A stretch of 20,929 nt of DNA, from the IMG/VR virus record IMGVR_UViG_3300042924_003032, positions 1 to 20,929 of that record, one strand, 5' to 3'. This DNA is from a virus. Shown here one piece after another: positions 1 through 5,490 of the stretch. The notes under the pieces were generated by a model, which worked only from the letters and a program-made list of their open reading frames with translations, was not told the DNA's origin and searched no databases. Made by a program: the position numbers and the translations under genes. Position 1 is the first letter of the stretch. Each line of letters opens with the position of its first letter.

Positions 1-336
1 AAATGTTTTATTACATTCCTGTGGATTTACATAATAACACTTATCAGTATCTGGACAATATACACACATCATATCAATTTCATTTTTATCATAATCTTGA
101 GTATGAGTTCCATTTTTATCTGCCCAACAAGTTCTAAAGGGAACTTCTATCTTATCATTTTTTGCCGTTCTATATTTAACTTGTATCCTTAAAAATTTTC
201 CATTTTTATATCCAACAAGGTCAAATGGAAAATGTTCCGTATGTGGAGTGAGGATTAAATATCCCTTCTCATACAAATCAAGTTGCGCTTTTAATACACC
301 CAAATCTCCTTTATTTTTAGTGTGATGTTCTCTCAT
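1..336 (-). CDS. PD-(D/E)XK homing-type endonuclease, I-Ssp6803I-like (partial, C-terminus cut by window edge)
   Basis: Translation of the minus strand from the ATG at 336 runs open for 112 codons to the window edge, so the C-terminus is missing. The N-terminus has NKGDLGVLKAQ, then GYLILTP, PFDLVGYKNGKFLRIQVKYR (Asp about residue 39, Gln-Val-Lys about 52-54) and, near residue 86, EIDMMCVYCPDTDKCYYV. This order of GD helix, P-[FY]-DLV, QxK core and E-I-D...YCPDTDK tail matches my recollection of the PDDEXK_5 family, whose best known member is the group I intron nuclease I-Ssp6803I of cyanobacterial tRNA-fMet. Here it seems free-standing, 61 bp downstream of tRNA-Arg. A TATAAATA box lies 21 bp before the ATG and there is no clear Shine-Dalgarno sequence. 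The family call is from motifs only; the DNA target is unknown. Confidence 0.8.
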   Translation of the reverse strand, partial: MREHHTKNKGDLGVLKAQLDLYEKGYLILTPHTEHFPFDLVGYKNGKFLRIQVKYRTAKNDKIEVPFRTCWADKNGTHTQDYDKNEIDMMCVYCPDTDKCYYVNPQECNKTF

Positions 337-357
337 ATAATCAAAATATCTTATTAT

Positions 358-365
358 TATTTATA
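358..365 (-). promoter_or_regulatory. T4-type late promoter core TATAAATA for the PD-(D/E)XK gene
   Basis: The minus strand reads CTCTTATAAATAATAATAAG here, an exact match to the T4 late core TATAAATA, ending 21 bp before the ATG at 336. The same spacing recurs at the other late boxes in this window, which supports function; a lone 8-bp match in AT-rich DNA would be weak. Confidence 0.5.
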
Positions 366-397
366 AGAGCAACAACTTACACATATGTTAGTTAAAA

Positions 398-470
398 CAG
401 GCATACTTGGATTCGAACCAAGGATAAGGCTTTAGAAGAGCCGTGTGATAGTCCACTTCACTATATGCCC
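398..470 (-). tRNA. tRNA-Arg (anticodon UCU)
   Basis: The minus strand folds as a 73-nt cloverleaf: acceptor GGGCATA against TATGCCT (a G-U closes the end), D stem GTGA/TCAC, anticodon stem CGGCT/AGCCT with loop CTTCTAA, T arm CTTGG-TTCGAAT-CCAAG, discriminator G. The anticodon TCT reads AGA. The outermost anticodon-stem pair (C-U) is mismatched. CCA is not encoded. It lies 41 bp downstream of tRNA-Ile and is probably cotranscribed with it. Confidence 0.93.
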
Positions 471-511
471 AAAAGAGACTTTGCTCACATGATAATCATC
501 AGATTATCAAG

Positions 512-583
512 TAGGACTGGAGGGAATTGAACCCTCTTCACACCGTTATAAGCAGTGGGCCTTAACCAATAGGCGACAGTCCC
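512..583 (-). tRNA. tRNA-Ile (anticodon UAU)
   Basis: The minus strand folds as a 72-nt cloverleaf: acceptor GGGACTG/CAGTCCT, D arm GCCT-ATTGGTTA-AGGC, anticodon stem CACTG/CGGTG with loop CTTATAA, T arm GAGGG-TTCAATT-CCCTC, discriminator A. The anticodon is TAT, which decodes AUA directly. Most bacteria instead read AUA with a CAU-anticodon tRNA carrying lysidine, so this form is notable. CCA is not encoded. The gene lies about 80 bp downstream of a strong sigma70-like promoter. Confidence 0.92.
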
Positions 584-669
584 AGAAACCCTCCTGTTTG
601 TGCATCGTTGAGAGGCATGGAGGGGGCGGGTCTTATGGAAGGGTTGGAACCTCGCCTGCCCATGAGAGT
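584..669 (-). other. GC-rich intergenic leader upstream of tRNA-Ile
   Basis: This stretch between the promoter and tRNA-Ile is clearly richer in G and C than the AT-rich surroundings. On the minus strand CCCTCC and GGAGGG could pair across about 25 bases just before the tRNA. No second tRNA folds here. It is best read as the 5' leader of the tRNA transcript, which must be removed by RNase P. Confidence 0.4.
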
Positions 670-698
670 ATTATAAGGTACTAGACCCTATCCGTCAA
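670..698 (-). promoter_or_regulatory. Sigma70-type promoter for the tRNA-Ile/tRNA-Arg pair
   Basis: The minus strand has TTGACG (698-693), a 17-bp spacer and TATAAT (675-670). That is 5/6 and 6/6 matches at ideal spacing. It overlaps the stop codon of the 63-aa gene and points at the two tRNA genes, with a predicted start near 663. It is the best host-type promoter seen in the window and would allow early tRNA expression by unmodified host RNA polymerase. Confidence 0.75.
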
Positions 699-886
699 GC
701 CTTTGCTGCCTTACGAGCGTTCTTCTCTTCAGTAATTTCTGTTCTACGAGTCTTGACGAGTTTAGAAAGTTCCTGAAGTGCTTTACGAGCTCTTGTACCT
801 GCTGCACTATTTCCACTCACAAACTTTTCATCTTCAGTTTGCCAAGCAGTTACTGCATCGGTGATTTGTTGTACTGTATTAGACAT
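695..886 (-). CDS. Small basic helical protein resembling histone H1-like Hc1
   Basis: This 63-residue protein is lysine/arginine-rich, predicted helical and has no hydrophobic segment. The middle reads SGNSAAGTRARKALQELSKL and the end VKTRRTEITEEKNARKAAKA. The spacing GN-x-AA-x3-R-x-R-x2-L-x2-L-x-K...R-x-E resembles the bacterial Hc1 (histone H1-like) family, which binds nucleic acid. The similarity is from memory and short, so a DNA-binding role is an inference. The ATG at 886 has no good ribosome binding site. A perfect 9-bp hairpin lies between it and the lysozyme-like gene upstream, so it may have its own transcript. Its stop codon overlaps the tRNA promoter. Confidence 0.7.
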   Translation of the reverse strand: MSNTVQQITDAVTAWQTEDEKFVSGNSAAGTRARKALQELSKLVKTRRTEITEEKNARKAAKA

Positions 887-926
887 AATGTTTTTCAGTA
901 AATTTTACTTTTATATGTATACGAGA

Positions 927-950
927 AAGGGAGAAACACAATTCTCCCTT
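927..950 (-). terminator. Hairpin terminator candidate after the lysozyme-like gene
   Basis: AAGGGAGAA (927-935) pairs perfectly with TTCTCCCTT (942-950) across a 6-nt loop, 15 bp after the stop of the 965-1588 gene. On the minus strand the stem is followed only by TCTCGT rather than a clean T run, so termination may be weak. On the plus strand TTATTATTCTATT follows it. Confidence 0.5.
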
Positions 951-964
951 ATTATTCTATTGTA

Positions 965-1588
965 TCAAACTTCTACCGTGATCAGTCGGTTAGCATACTC
1001 ATGAGCATACGAAGTGCGGGCACCATGAATGCCCCAACCAATCCAACTATACGCATAGTTCATGTAACGATTAATAGACTTACCAGGAGTTTTCATGCGG
1101 TCTACAATTCGTTGCCACTGAACCTCATTTGTTAGATAACGAAGTTGCGTTTGAAGTGATGATGGATCTCCACCATACTTTTTAGCAAAATCACCCAATC
1201 CATAATAACGATCGGCAGATGTCCATTGGATCAGACCGTAACCGCGCCAGCAGCCACGATAACTGGTCCTACTACCACCTTCGCAAATATTAGGCACGAA
1301 CATAGATTCCTGCTTAATATTGCCCAGGATAGTAGCAAGGGCGTTTCTGTCTCTAATTCCTTGTTCTTGAAAATATTCAATAGCAAGGTTTTCATATTCT
1401 GAACACCCTTTACAAATTAGCCTTTTCTCTTTTGGCTTTTCGGGAGCAACCTCTAGGATCGCTGTCTTCTCTGATTCAAACTCCTTAATAATGGAATATG
1501 AAGGAGCACTAGCAGATGATGGCAGTGTTGCCGTACTGGTTGTAACCGTTGCCAAAAGGGGCAGGGCTACAGTAAAGAAGTTTTGCAC
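965..1588 (-). CDS. Phage lysozyme-like protein (tail lysozyme fold) with N-terminal signal-like segment
   Basis: The 207-residue protein begins with a hydrophobic, alanine- and threonine-rich segment (about 4-28) resembling a Sec signal peptide, followed by a linker with a CKGC pair (59-62). Residues 66-207 match the phage tail lysozyme (Phage_lysozyme2-like) pattern: NALATILGNIKQES with candidate catalytic Glu94, NICEGG, YGLIQWTSADR, LQTQLRYLTNEV and a WIGWGIHGA block. It probably cuts peptidoglycan, either at infection as a virion component or at lysis after export. The start is GTG at 1588; no in-frame ATG lies nearby and no Shine-Dalgarno sequence is seen, so the start is uncertain. A CTAAATA box and an imperfect inverted repeat lie about 105-145 bp upstream. 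The fold call is stronger than the stage of action. Confidence 0.82.
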   Translation of the reverse strand: MQNFFTVALPLLATVTTSTATLPSSASAPSYSIIKEFESEKTAILEVAPEKPKEKRLICKGCSEYENLAIEYFQEQGIRDRNALATILGNIKQESMFVPNICEGGSRTSYRGCWRGYGLIQWTSADRYYGLGDFAKKYGGDPSSLQTQLRYLTNEVQWQRIVDRMKTPGKSINRYMNYAYSWIGWGIHGARTSYAHEYANRLITVEV

Positions 1589-1692
1589 TAAATTTAATTG
1601 AACTCTACATCCGTATAGAGAAAGGGGTACACCTTTTTCTCAAAAGGCAATCTCCACGGCTCTAATGTCACATCAAAATCTCATGATATAAT

Positions 1693-1723
1693 CCCTGTTA
1701 TGGGATTTTCCATAATACAGGGT
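1693..1723. repeat. Imperfect inverted repeat upstream of the lysozyme-like gene
   Basis: CCCTGTTATGG (1693-1703) pairs with CCATAATACAGGG (1711-1723), leaving a 2-nt bulge and a 7-nt loop. No T run follows on either strand. A CTAAATA box on the minus strand (1731-1725) abuts it, so the hairpin would sit at the 5' end of a transcript started there. The role is unknown. Confidence 0.4.
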
Positions 1724-1747
1724 GTATTTAGGATTTGTCAAGTCATT

Positions 1748-1933
1748 CTATTCTCCAATAAACTCCAAAGATAATACATCATGTTCGAAAATATCAGGAT
1801 TCATCCATTCACTAAACTCTGATTGAATTGCATAAGCATTTTCATCTTCTTGCAGTTCACATAAAAAATGAATTCGATCAATTGCCCAATCATGTGAATT
1901 GCGAAGAGTCAGTTCAAGAATGGTCATAGTCAT
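1748..1933 (-). CDS. Hypothetical small acidic protein (61 aa)
   Basis: I do not recognise this protein. It is acidic with alternating hydrophobic residues, without a signal peptide, membrane span or cysteine motif: an N-terminal MTMTILELTLRNSHDWAIDR and an acidic C-terminal half ending LSLEFIGE. The start could be the ATG at 1933 or the second ATG at 1927. An extended -10 promoter (TGCTATACT) lies about 20 bp upstream. It is divergent from the plus-strand GIY-YIG gene, with about 77 bp between their starts. Confidence 0.6.
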   Translation of the reverse strand: MTMTILELTLRNSHDWAIDRIHFLCELQEDENAYAIQSEFSEWMNPDIFEHDVLSLEFIGE

Positions 1934-1952
1934 TAGGTTTGTTTAGAAGACC

Positions 1953-1980
1953 AGTATAGCACTCTCAACCAACAATGCAA
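1953..1980 (-). promoter_or_regulatory. Extended -10 sigma70 promoter candidate for the 61-aa gene
   Basis: The minus strand has TGCTATACT, an extended -10 with TATACT at 1958-1953, and a weak -35 TTGCAT (1980-1975) at 16-bp spacing. It points at the 1748-1933 gene. The -35 matches consensus at only three of six positions, so the call rests on the extended -10. Confidence 0.42.
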
Positions 1981-1982
1981 GT

Positions 1983-1989
1983 CTAAATA
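1983..1989 (+). promoter_or_regulatory. Late-type box CTAAATA before the GIY-YIG gene
   Basis: CTAAATACC on the plus strand ends 21 bp before the ATG at 2011. This is the same distance and nearly the same sequence as the TATAAATA boxes on the minus strand, so it is probably a variant late promoter. Confidence 0.4.
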
Positions 1990-2010
1990 CCAACACTATA
2001 AGATAATTTT

Positions 2011-2436
2011 ATGAGTTGGCAGTACAACGGAGAAGTCTTTACCGATGTTCCCAAAGGAATGGAAGGATTTGTTTATATCATTACCAACTTAACAAACAAT
2101 AAAAAATATATTGGTAAAAAACACTTTTGGACAAGACAAAAGAATAAAAAGACAGGAAGAAGAAAAACAGAAGAATCTGATTGGAAAAATTACTTTGGTT
2201 CTTGTGATGAATTAAATGAAGATGTAAAAAAAATAGGTAAAGAACATTTCCTTAGAGAAATACTTTACCTATGTCCTCATAAGAAATCTATGAGTTATTA
2301 TGAAACTTATGAACAATTTAATCGTAATGTATTAATGAGTGAAGAATATTATAATACAAATATTGGTGGTACCTTTTATATGAGTGAATCTGAAAGGATT
2401 TATGGTGTGGTCATTAAGTCTTCTAAGATTAGCTAA
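2011..2436 (+). CDS. GIY-YIG family endonuclease (Seg-like, free-standing homing nuclease candidate)
   Basis: This 141-residue protein is the only plus-strand gene. Residues 19-35 read GFVYIITNLTNNKKYIG, a GIY-YIG variant with GFVY and KYIG as the two halves. A basic stretch KKHFWTRQKNKKTGRRK follows, then YFGSCDELNEDVKKIGKEHF and a candidate catalytic Glu in YYETYEQFN near residue 98. The length fits a nuclease domain with little extra DNA-binding region. T4-like phages carry comparable free-standing GIY-YIG nucleases (Seg proteins) as mobile elements. Its reversed orientation between minus-strand genes fits a separate insertion. A CTAAATA box lies 21 bp before the start; the Shine-Dalgarno sequence is weak. 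Its cleavage target cannot be told. Confidence 0.85.
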   Translation: MSWQYNGEVFTDVPKGMEGFVYIITNLTNNKKYIGKKHFWTRQKNKKTGRRKTEESDWKNYFGSCDELNEDVKKIGKEHFLREILYLCPHKKSMSYYETYEQFNRNVLMSEEYYNTNIGGTFYMSESERIYGVVIKSSKIS

Positions 2437-2472
2437 AGCCTCATCTTCAACCAGGACAAAGGTAGTCTAGAC

Positions 2473-2501
2473 AAAAAAAGGGGACTTGTCAAGCCCCCTT
2501 T
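2473..2501 (-). terminator. Rho-independent terminator of the 6523-2529 virion gene block
   Basis: AAAGGGG (2477-2483) pairs with CCCCTTT (2495-2501), with an inner CTT/AAG extension after one A-C mismatch and a GTC loop. On the minus strand it is followed by seven T residues, a textbook terminator just after the 45-aa ORF. It sits between converging genes and could partly stop the plus-strand GIY-YIG transcript, but that side lacks a T run. Confidence 0.75.
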
Positions 2502-2528
2502 GAATGTGTTATAATATCTGTATTCAAA

Positions 2529-2666
2529 TCATCCTCTATTTGTTTCAGTCATATAGTATTCAATGATTTCATCCCATGTATAGTCTGAAAGATCATATCC
2601 TTCCTCCACAAGATCATTTACCCATTCTTCAATTTCTTCAGCAAGAAGATAGTTCTGTTTCTTCAT
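2529..2666 (-). CDS. 45-aa ORF carrying the EEGYDLSDYTW module, overlapping the 427-aa gene
   Basis: From the ATG at 2666 the minus strand encodes 45 residues starting MKKQNYLLAEEIEEW and containing WVNDLVEEGYDLSDYTWDEI before the TGA at 2531-2529. This is clearly the same module as residues 37-60 of the 327-aa protein (WVNSLVEEGYDLSEYTWEDM), so the frame is coding. It overlaps the end of the 427-aa gene by 29 bp in another frame. Either it is a small separate gene read by coupling, or it is the true C-terminus of the 427-aa protein reached by frameshift or separated by a mutation. A strong terminator follows 28 bp downstream. The module's function is unknown; I associate it with virion proteins of T4-like marine phages. 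Confidence 0.72.
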   Translation of the reverse strand: MKKQNYLLAEEIEEWVNDLVEEGYDLSDYTWDEIIEYYMTETNRG

Positions 2667-3921
2667 TCATTTCTAACATTACATAATGTGCTTCTTCAAG
2701 AGTATCAACTTGCTCAGTATCAATTAAATATTCGAGAATAACATCATAAGCATCATACGATTCTTTAGTTGTAGTTTTCTCTGTTTTTTTCTTTAATCTT
2801 TCTTGTTCTTTCTCAATATCCGCCTCAACAGATGATTTATCAATTTGTGCTTCTGGTTTTCCAGTTGTTGGAGTTTGATCCTGTTTTTCATTAGAACCTG
2901 GTTTATCTCTCATTGCAGAAATTTCTTCATATCCAGACTGACCAGGTTTTACCTTAGCAGCAAGTTTTGGATTTGCCTTTGCCCACTGTTGCATCGCAGT
3001 TCCACCTTCTGATTTTTTAGGTGCTGCTGCTGATGATGGTACTGGTTTTGCAAATCCTGAAGGAGATGTGGAAGACCCACCCCCACCACCTGAAGAATTA
3101 GATCCACCACCACCTGAAGAAGATGAAGATTTTGGTCCTACAATCTTTGGTCCTACAATTGCAGGACCTACAATCTTTGGTCCTACAATTGCAGGACCTA
3201 CCTTACCATCTCCGCCTGCACCTCCAAGTTTTGCTCCCATATATCCAGCAAGAACACCAGTACCTCCTATTAAAGCACCCTTTGCAGCAGTCTTTACACC
3301 TTGAATTGCTTTTGCAGTTCTTACTTGTTTTAATAACTCAGTCGATTGTTTAGGTGATAGTGTCCCTTGTGGAACACTTATTCCAGATTTAGATGCTTTT
3401 GATTTTGCAATTTTTTCAACAGCAGCAGCAGTTCTTGTTGGATCTGTACTTTTTGCGAATTGTTTACCAACTCTTTTTTCAACCCCAGCAGTTGCTACTT
3501 TTGCAACTCCTGTTTTAACAGCACCTTTAGTTGCTTTTGCTCCTGCTTTAATTCCACTAGCAGCAGCTTTGGCACCTCTTCCTAAAAGTTTTATTAATCC
3601 AGCAACCTCAAGAAGTTCAAACTGCTCTTCAACAAAATCATTATAAATTACTTCTTCAGAAATAAAATTTATATCAGTACTTAAATATTTTTCTAAAATA
3701 ACTTCTTCATCAGAACTCGCTAAAAACTTAACAAAAGTTTCAGCAGTATAACCCTCAGAAAACATTGCCAAAGCTAAAGAAAGAATAATATCTTCTGTCA
3801 GTTCTGCAGTTTCTTCATCATAATACTCAGATTCTTCATTTAAAAAATCTTGGTCTTTTACATGAATGTTCTCATATAAAAAACCAAGATTGTTAATAAA
3901 GTCTTGCGAAATCCTAGACAT
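2638..3921 (-). CDS. Low-complexity modular virion-type protein (427 aa)
   Basis: The protein starts MSRISQDF, like the 327-aa protein's MSRITGTDAF. It has an acidic helical N-terminal domain (about 25-110), a basic Ala/Lys-rich region (115-215), a glycine-rich hydrophobic patch (218-238), five VGP repeats (241-264), Ser/Gly runs (265-288), a QQWAKANPKLAAKV module (311-324), a charged helix (360-385) and a C-terminal DVILEYLIDTEQVDTLEEAH module (393-412). The last module matches DIVQGYLIDEGYAETEEAAA in the 327-aa protein. Such proteins occur as virion components in T4-like cyanophages as I recall; no enzymatic motif is visible. Transcription probably starts at the TATAAATA box at 3952-3959. 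Its end overlaps the 45-aa ORF, raising the possibility of a broken or frameshifted C-terminus. Confidence 0.75.
   Translation of the reverse strand: MSRISQDFINNLGFLYENIHVKDQDFLNEESEYYDEETAELTEDIILSLALAMFSEGYTAETFVKFLASSDEEVILEKYLSTDINFISEEVIYNDFVEEQFELLEVAGLIKLLGRGAKAAASGIKAGAKATKGAVKTGVAKVATAGVEKRVGKQFAKSTDPTRTAAAVEKIAKSKASKSGISVPQGTLSPKQSTELLKQVRTAKAIQGVKTAAKGALIGGTGVLAGYMGAKLGGAGGDGKVGPAIVGPKIVGPAIVGPKIVGPKSSSSSGGGGSNSSGGGGGSSTSPSGFAKPVPSSAAAPKKSEGGTAMQQWAKANPKLAAKVKPGQSGYEEISAMRDKPGSNEKQDQTPTTGKPEAQIDKSSVEADIEKEQERLKKKTEKTTTKESYDAYDVILEYLIDTEQVDTLEEAHYVMLEMNEETELSSC
3141..3200. repeat. Exact 30-bp tandem duplication inside the 427-aa gene
   Basis: The 30 bases at 3141-3170 are repeated exactly at 3171-3200, with a 10-base partial copy before (3131-3140). 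They encode the VGPAIVGPKI repeats at residues 241-264. The identity at third codon positions shows a recent duplication or ongoing homogenisation. Confidence 0.9.
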
Positions 3922-3931
3922 GGTTATAAAT

Positions 3932-3957
3932 TAAATACCTTTTTATAAAGGTATTTA
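3932..3957. repeat. Perfect 11-bp inverted repeat at a late promoter
   Basis: TAAATACCTTT (3932-3942) and AAAGGTATTTA (3947-3957) are perfect inverted repeats around a 4-base TTAT loop. One arm contains most of the TATAAATA box. No T run follows on the minus strand, so it is not a typical terminator. Confidence 0.6.
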
Positions 3958-3959
3958 TA
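3952..3959 (-). promoter_or_regulatory. T4-type late promoter TATAAATA for the 427-aa gene
   Basis: An exact TATAAATA on the minus strand ends 30 bp before the ATG at 3921 and starts only 4 bp after the stop of the 498-aa gene. Spacing agrees with the other late boxes. Confidence 0.65.
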
Positions 3960-3963
3960 AAAA

Positions 3964-5460
3964 TCACTTACCAGGAAGTGCTTTTACTCCAAGTGCCTTA
4001 TTACGAGCAGCATCATTTTGTCTTGCCGTAGCAAGTTTCTTAGCAGCATTTGCAGCATCAGATTTTTTATATGCACCAGCAAATAAAGATCTGCCAATTC
4101 TTTCTAATGGATTTGAGGAAGTTTTGGCAAGTGATTGAGCACTTGGGCCTGCTTTATAAACTGCTTTACCACCCTTATATGCAAGATGCCCCGCAACTGA
4201 TTGACCACCTCTTTGAACTACACCAGTTTTGGCAAGACCAACTGTTTTTCTTTGTGATCCAGTTCCCGTAGTTATTGTATTCTTTTTAGTATCGAAGGTT
4301 GTTTTACCACCAATACCTTTGATAGCAGTTCCTGCTTGACGTTGACGATTTGCCTTTGCCATTGCCGCTCTTTCTTTTGCATTCGCCCCAGCAGCAGTAT
4401 CGAATGCTCTTCCTGCAAGTTCTGCGCCTCCAATAGCACCAGCAGTACCAAGAGCAGCACTACCAATACCACCACCTCCAAGAGCACCCAGAGCGCCTCC
4501 TGCGAGTCCTCCAGCGGCAACTGTAGCACCTTTAGCAAGTGATCTTGCCCATCCAGATCCCTTTGCTCTTTCATCTGCAGTAGATAATGCAGTATCAAGT
4601 GCTGCGGATGCTGGACCAGCAAATTTTCCTATTTTTGCCCATTTACCGGATGGTTTTACATCTGAGGCTGGTACTATTGCAGAAGAAGATGGTTTTCCCG
4701 TGGTTGTTAAACTTGATGATTGTCTTTTTGCTAATGCACTTGAAGATTTGTTAGTCTTGGCATCATATGCTGCTGCTCTTGCTTCTTTTCTTGCCGCTCT
4801 TTGGCGGCGAATTTCTGCTTCAAGAGATGGAGTAAATTCTCTTCCACCACCAGTAGTAGTGCCAGTAGTTGATTTATTTGTAGATGGAGTTGGTCTTGTT
4901 GGTTTTACTCCAGTAGTTACTCTTGGGTTAGGTTGCTTTACTCCAGGGGATGATTTGGGGTTAGGTGTAGATGACTGCCTTCTTGCAGCATCATATGCTC
5001 CCTGTCCCATTGCATCGGGAAATGCACTAATTGGTTTTGCTAATTTATCACCTTTTTGCGTTTGTCCAGATGCTGGTAATGCAGGTCCTTCAGATTTTCC
5101 AGATAATGTTCTATTACCATAAGGAACTCTACTTGAAGGTGGTTCCGGAAGACCATATTGTTTCTGTGCTTTTCCAGGAAATTGCTTCCAGACATCACGA
5201 GCAGCACCAGAAGGTTTTTTTGGAGTTGCTGGACTTTGTACTGTACTTTTTTTAAATTGAAGATCTGGTCTTGCTGCTGCACCAGATGGTTTTCTTTGCG
5301 CTCTTCTTTGTGCTTTTTCTGCTTCACGAGCATCAATTTTTGCCTTTTCTTCTTCATATGAAGAACCACCACTTCTTCTTTTTCTTGCAGGTCTTCTTTC
5401 ATTAGGTGCCACACCTTCATTTAAATATGATTCTTGCAAAAATTGGCTAAAATCCTTCAT
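3964..5460 (-). CDS. Basic, low-complexity putative internal head protein with T4-like capsid-targeting N-terminus (498 aa)
   Basis: The N-terminus MKDFSQFLQESYLNEG resembles the T4 internal protein targeting peptide (MKTYQEFIAEA in my memory), and LQE at residues 8-10 is a [LI]-x-E site of the type cut by the T4 prohead protease gp21. The rest is strongly basic and disordered up to about 270. It is followed by a WAKIGKFAGPASAALDT region, a glycine-zipper stretch (about 311-350, GGLAGGALGALGGGGIG and on) that could insert in a membrane, then AFDTAAGANAKERAAMAKAN and a basic C-terminus. This fits a protein packaged with DNA and possibly ejected into the host, but that is inference. TATAAATA lies 23 bp before the ATG, behind the terminator of the preceding gene. 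There is no GGAG-type ribosome binding site, only a purine-rich AAGAAAGAG. Confidence 0.75.
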   Translation of the reverse strand: MKDFSQFLQESYLNEGVAPNERRPARKRRSGGSSYEEEKAKIDAREAEKAQRRAQRKPSGAAARPDLQFKKSTVQSPATPKKPSGAARDVWKQFPGKAQKQYGLPEPPSSRVPYGNRTLSGKSEGPALPASGQTQKGDKLAKPISAFPDAMGQGAYDAARRQSSTPNPKSSPGVKQPNPRVTTGVKPTRPTPSTNKSTTGTTTGGGREFTPSLEAEIRRQRAARKEARAAAYDAKTNKSSSALAKRQSSSLTTTGKPSSSAIVPASDVKPSGKWAKIGKFAGPASAALDTALSTADERAKGSGWARSLAKGATVAAGGLAGGALGALGGGGIGSAALGTAGAIGGAELAGRAFDTAAGANAKERAAMAKANRQRQAGTAIKGIGGKTTFDTKKNTITTGTGSQRKTVGLAKTGVVQRGGQSVAGHLAYKGGKAVYKAGPSAQSLAKTSSNPLERIGRSLFAGAYKKSDAANAAKKLATARQNDAARNKALGVKALPGK

Positions 5461-5482
5461 TTCTCTTTCTTACTTTTTTAGT

Positions 5483-5490
5483 TATTTATA
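5483..5490 (-). promoter_or_regulatory. T4-type late promoter TATAAATA for the 498-aa gene
   Basis: The minus strand reads a T run directly into TATAAATA, 22 bp before the ATG at 5460. The box begins where the upstream terminator's T tract ends, forming a fused terminator-promoter unit. Confidence 0.7.

Noticed and set aside
562-663. Leader ORF of about 33 codons starting at an ATG at 663 on the minus strand.
   Set aside because: It has no ribosome binding site, starts at the predicted transcript start and runs into tRNA-Ile, so it is probably chance.
628-688. Possible third, degenerate tRNA between tRNA-Ile and the 63-aa gene (GGGTCT at one end, AGACCC at the other).
   Set aside because: The 61-base span is short and has no T arm or 7-base anticodon loop on either strand; the same bases make a good promoter and leader.
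3068-5255. Plus-strand ORFs over the virion-type genes (for example 3068-3304 and 4700-5122).
   Set aside because: They are antisense shadows of repetitive Pro/Gly/Ala-coding sequence; the minus-strand frames have the recognisable modules, promoters and terminators.
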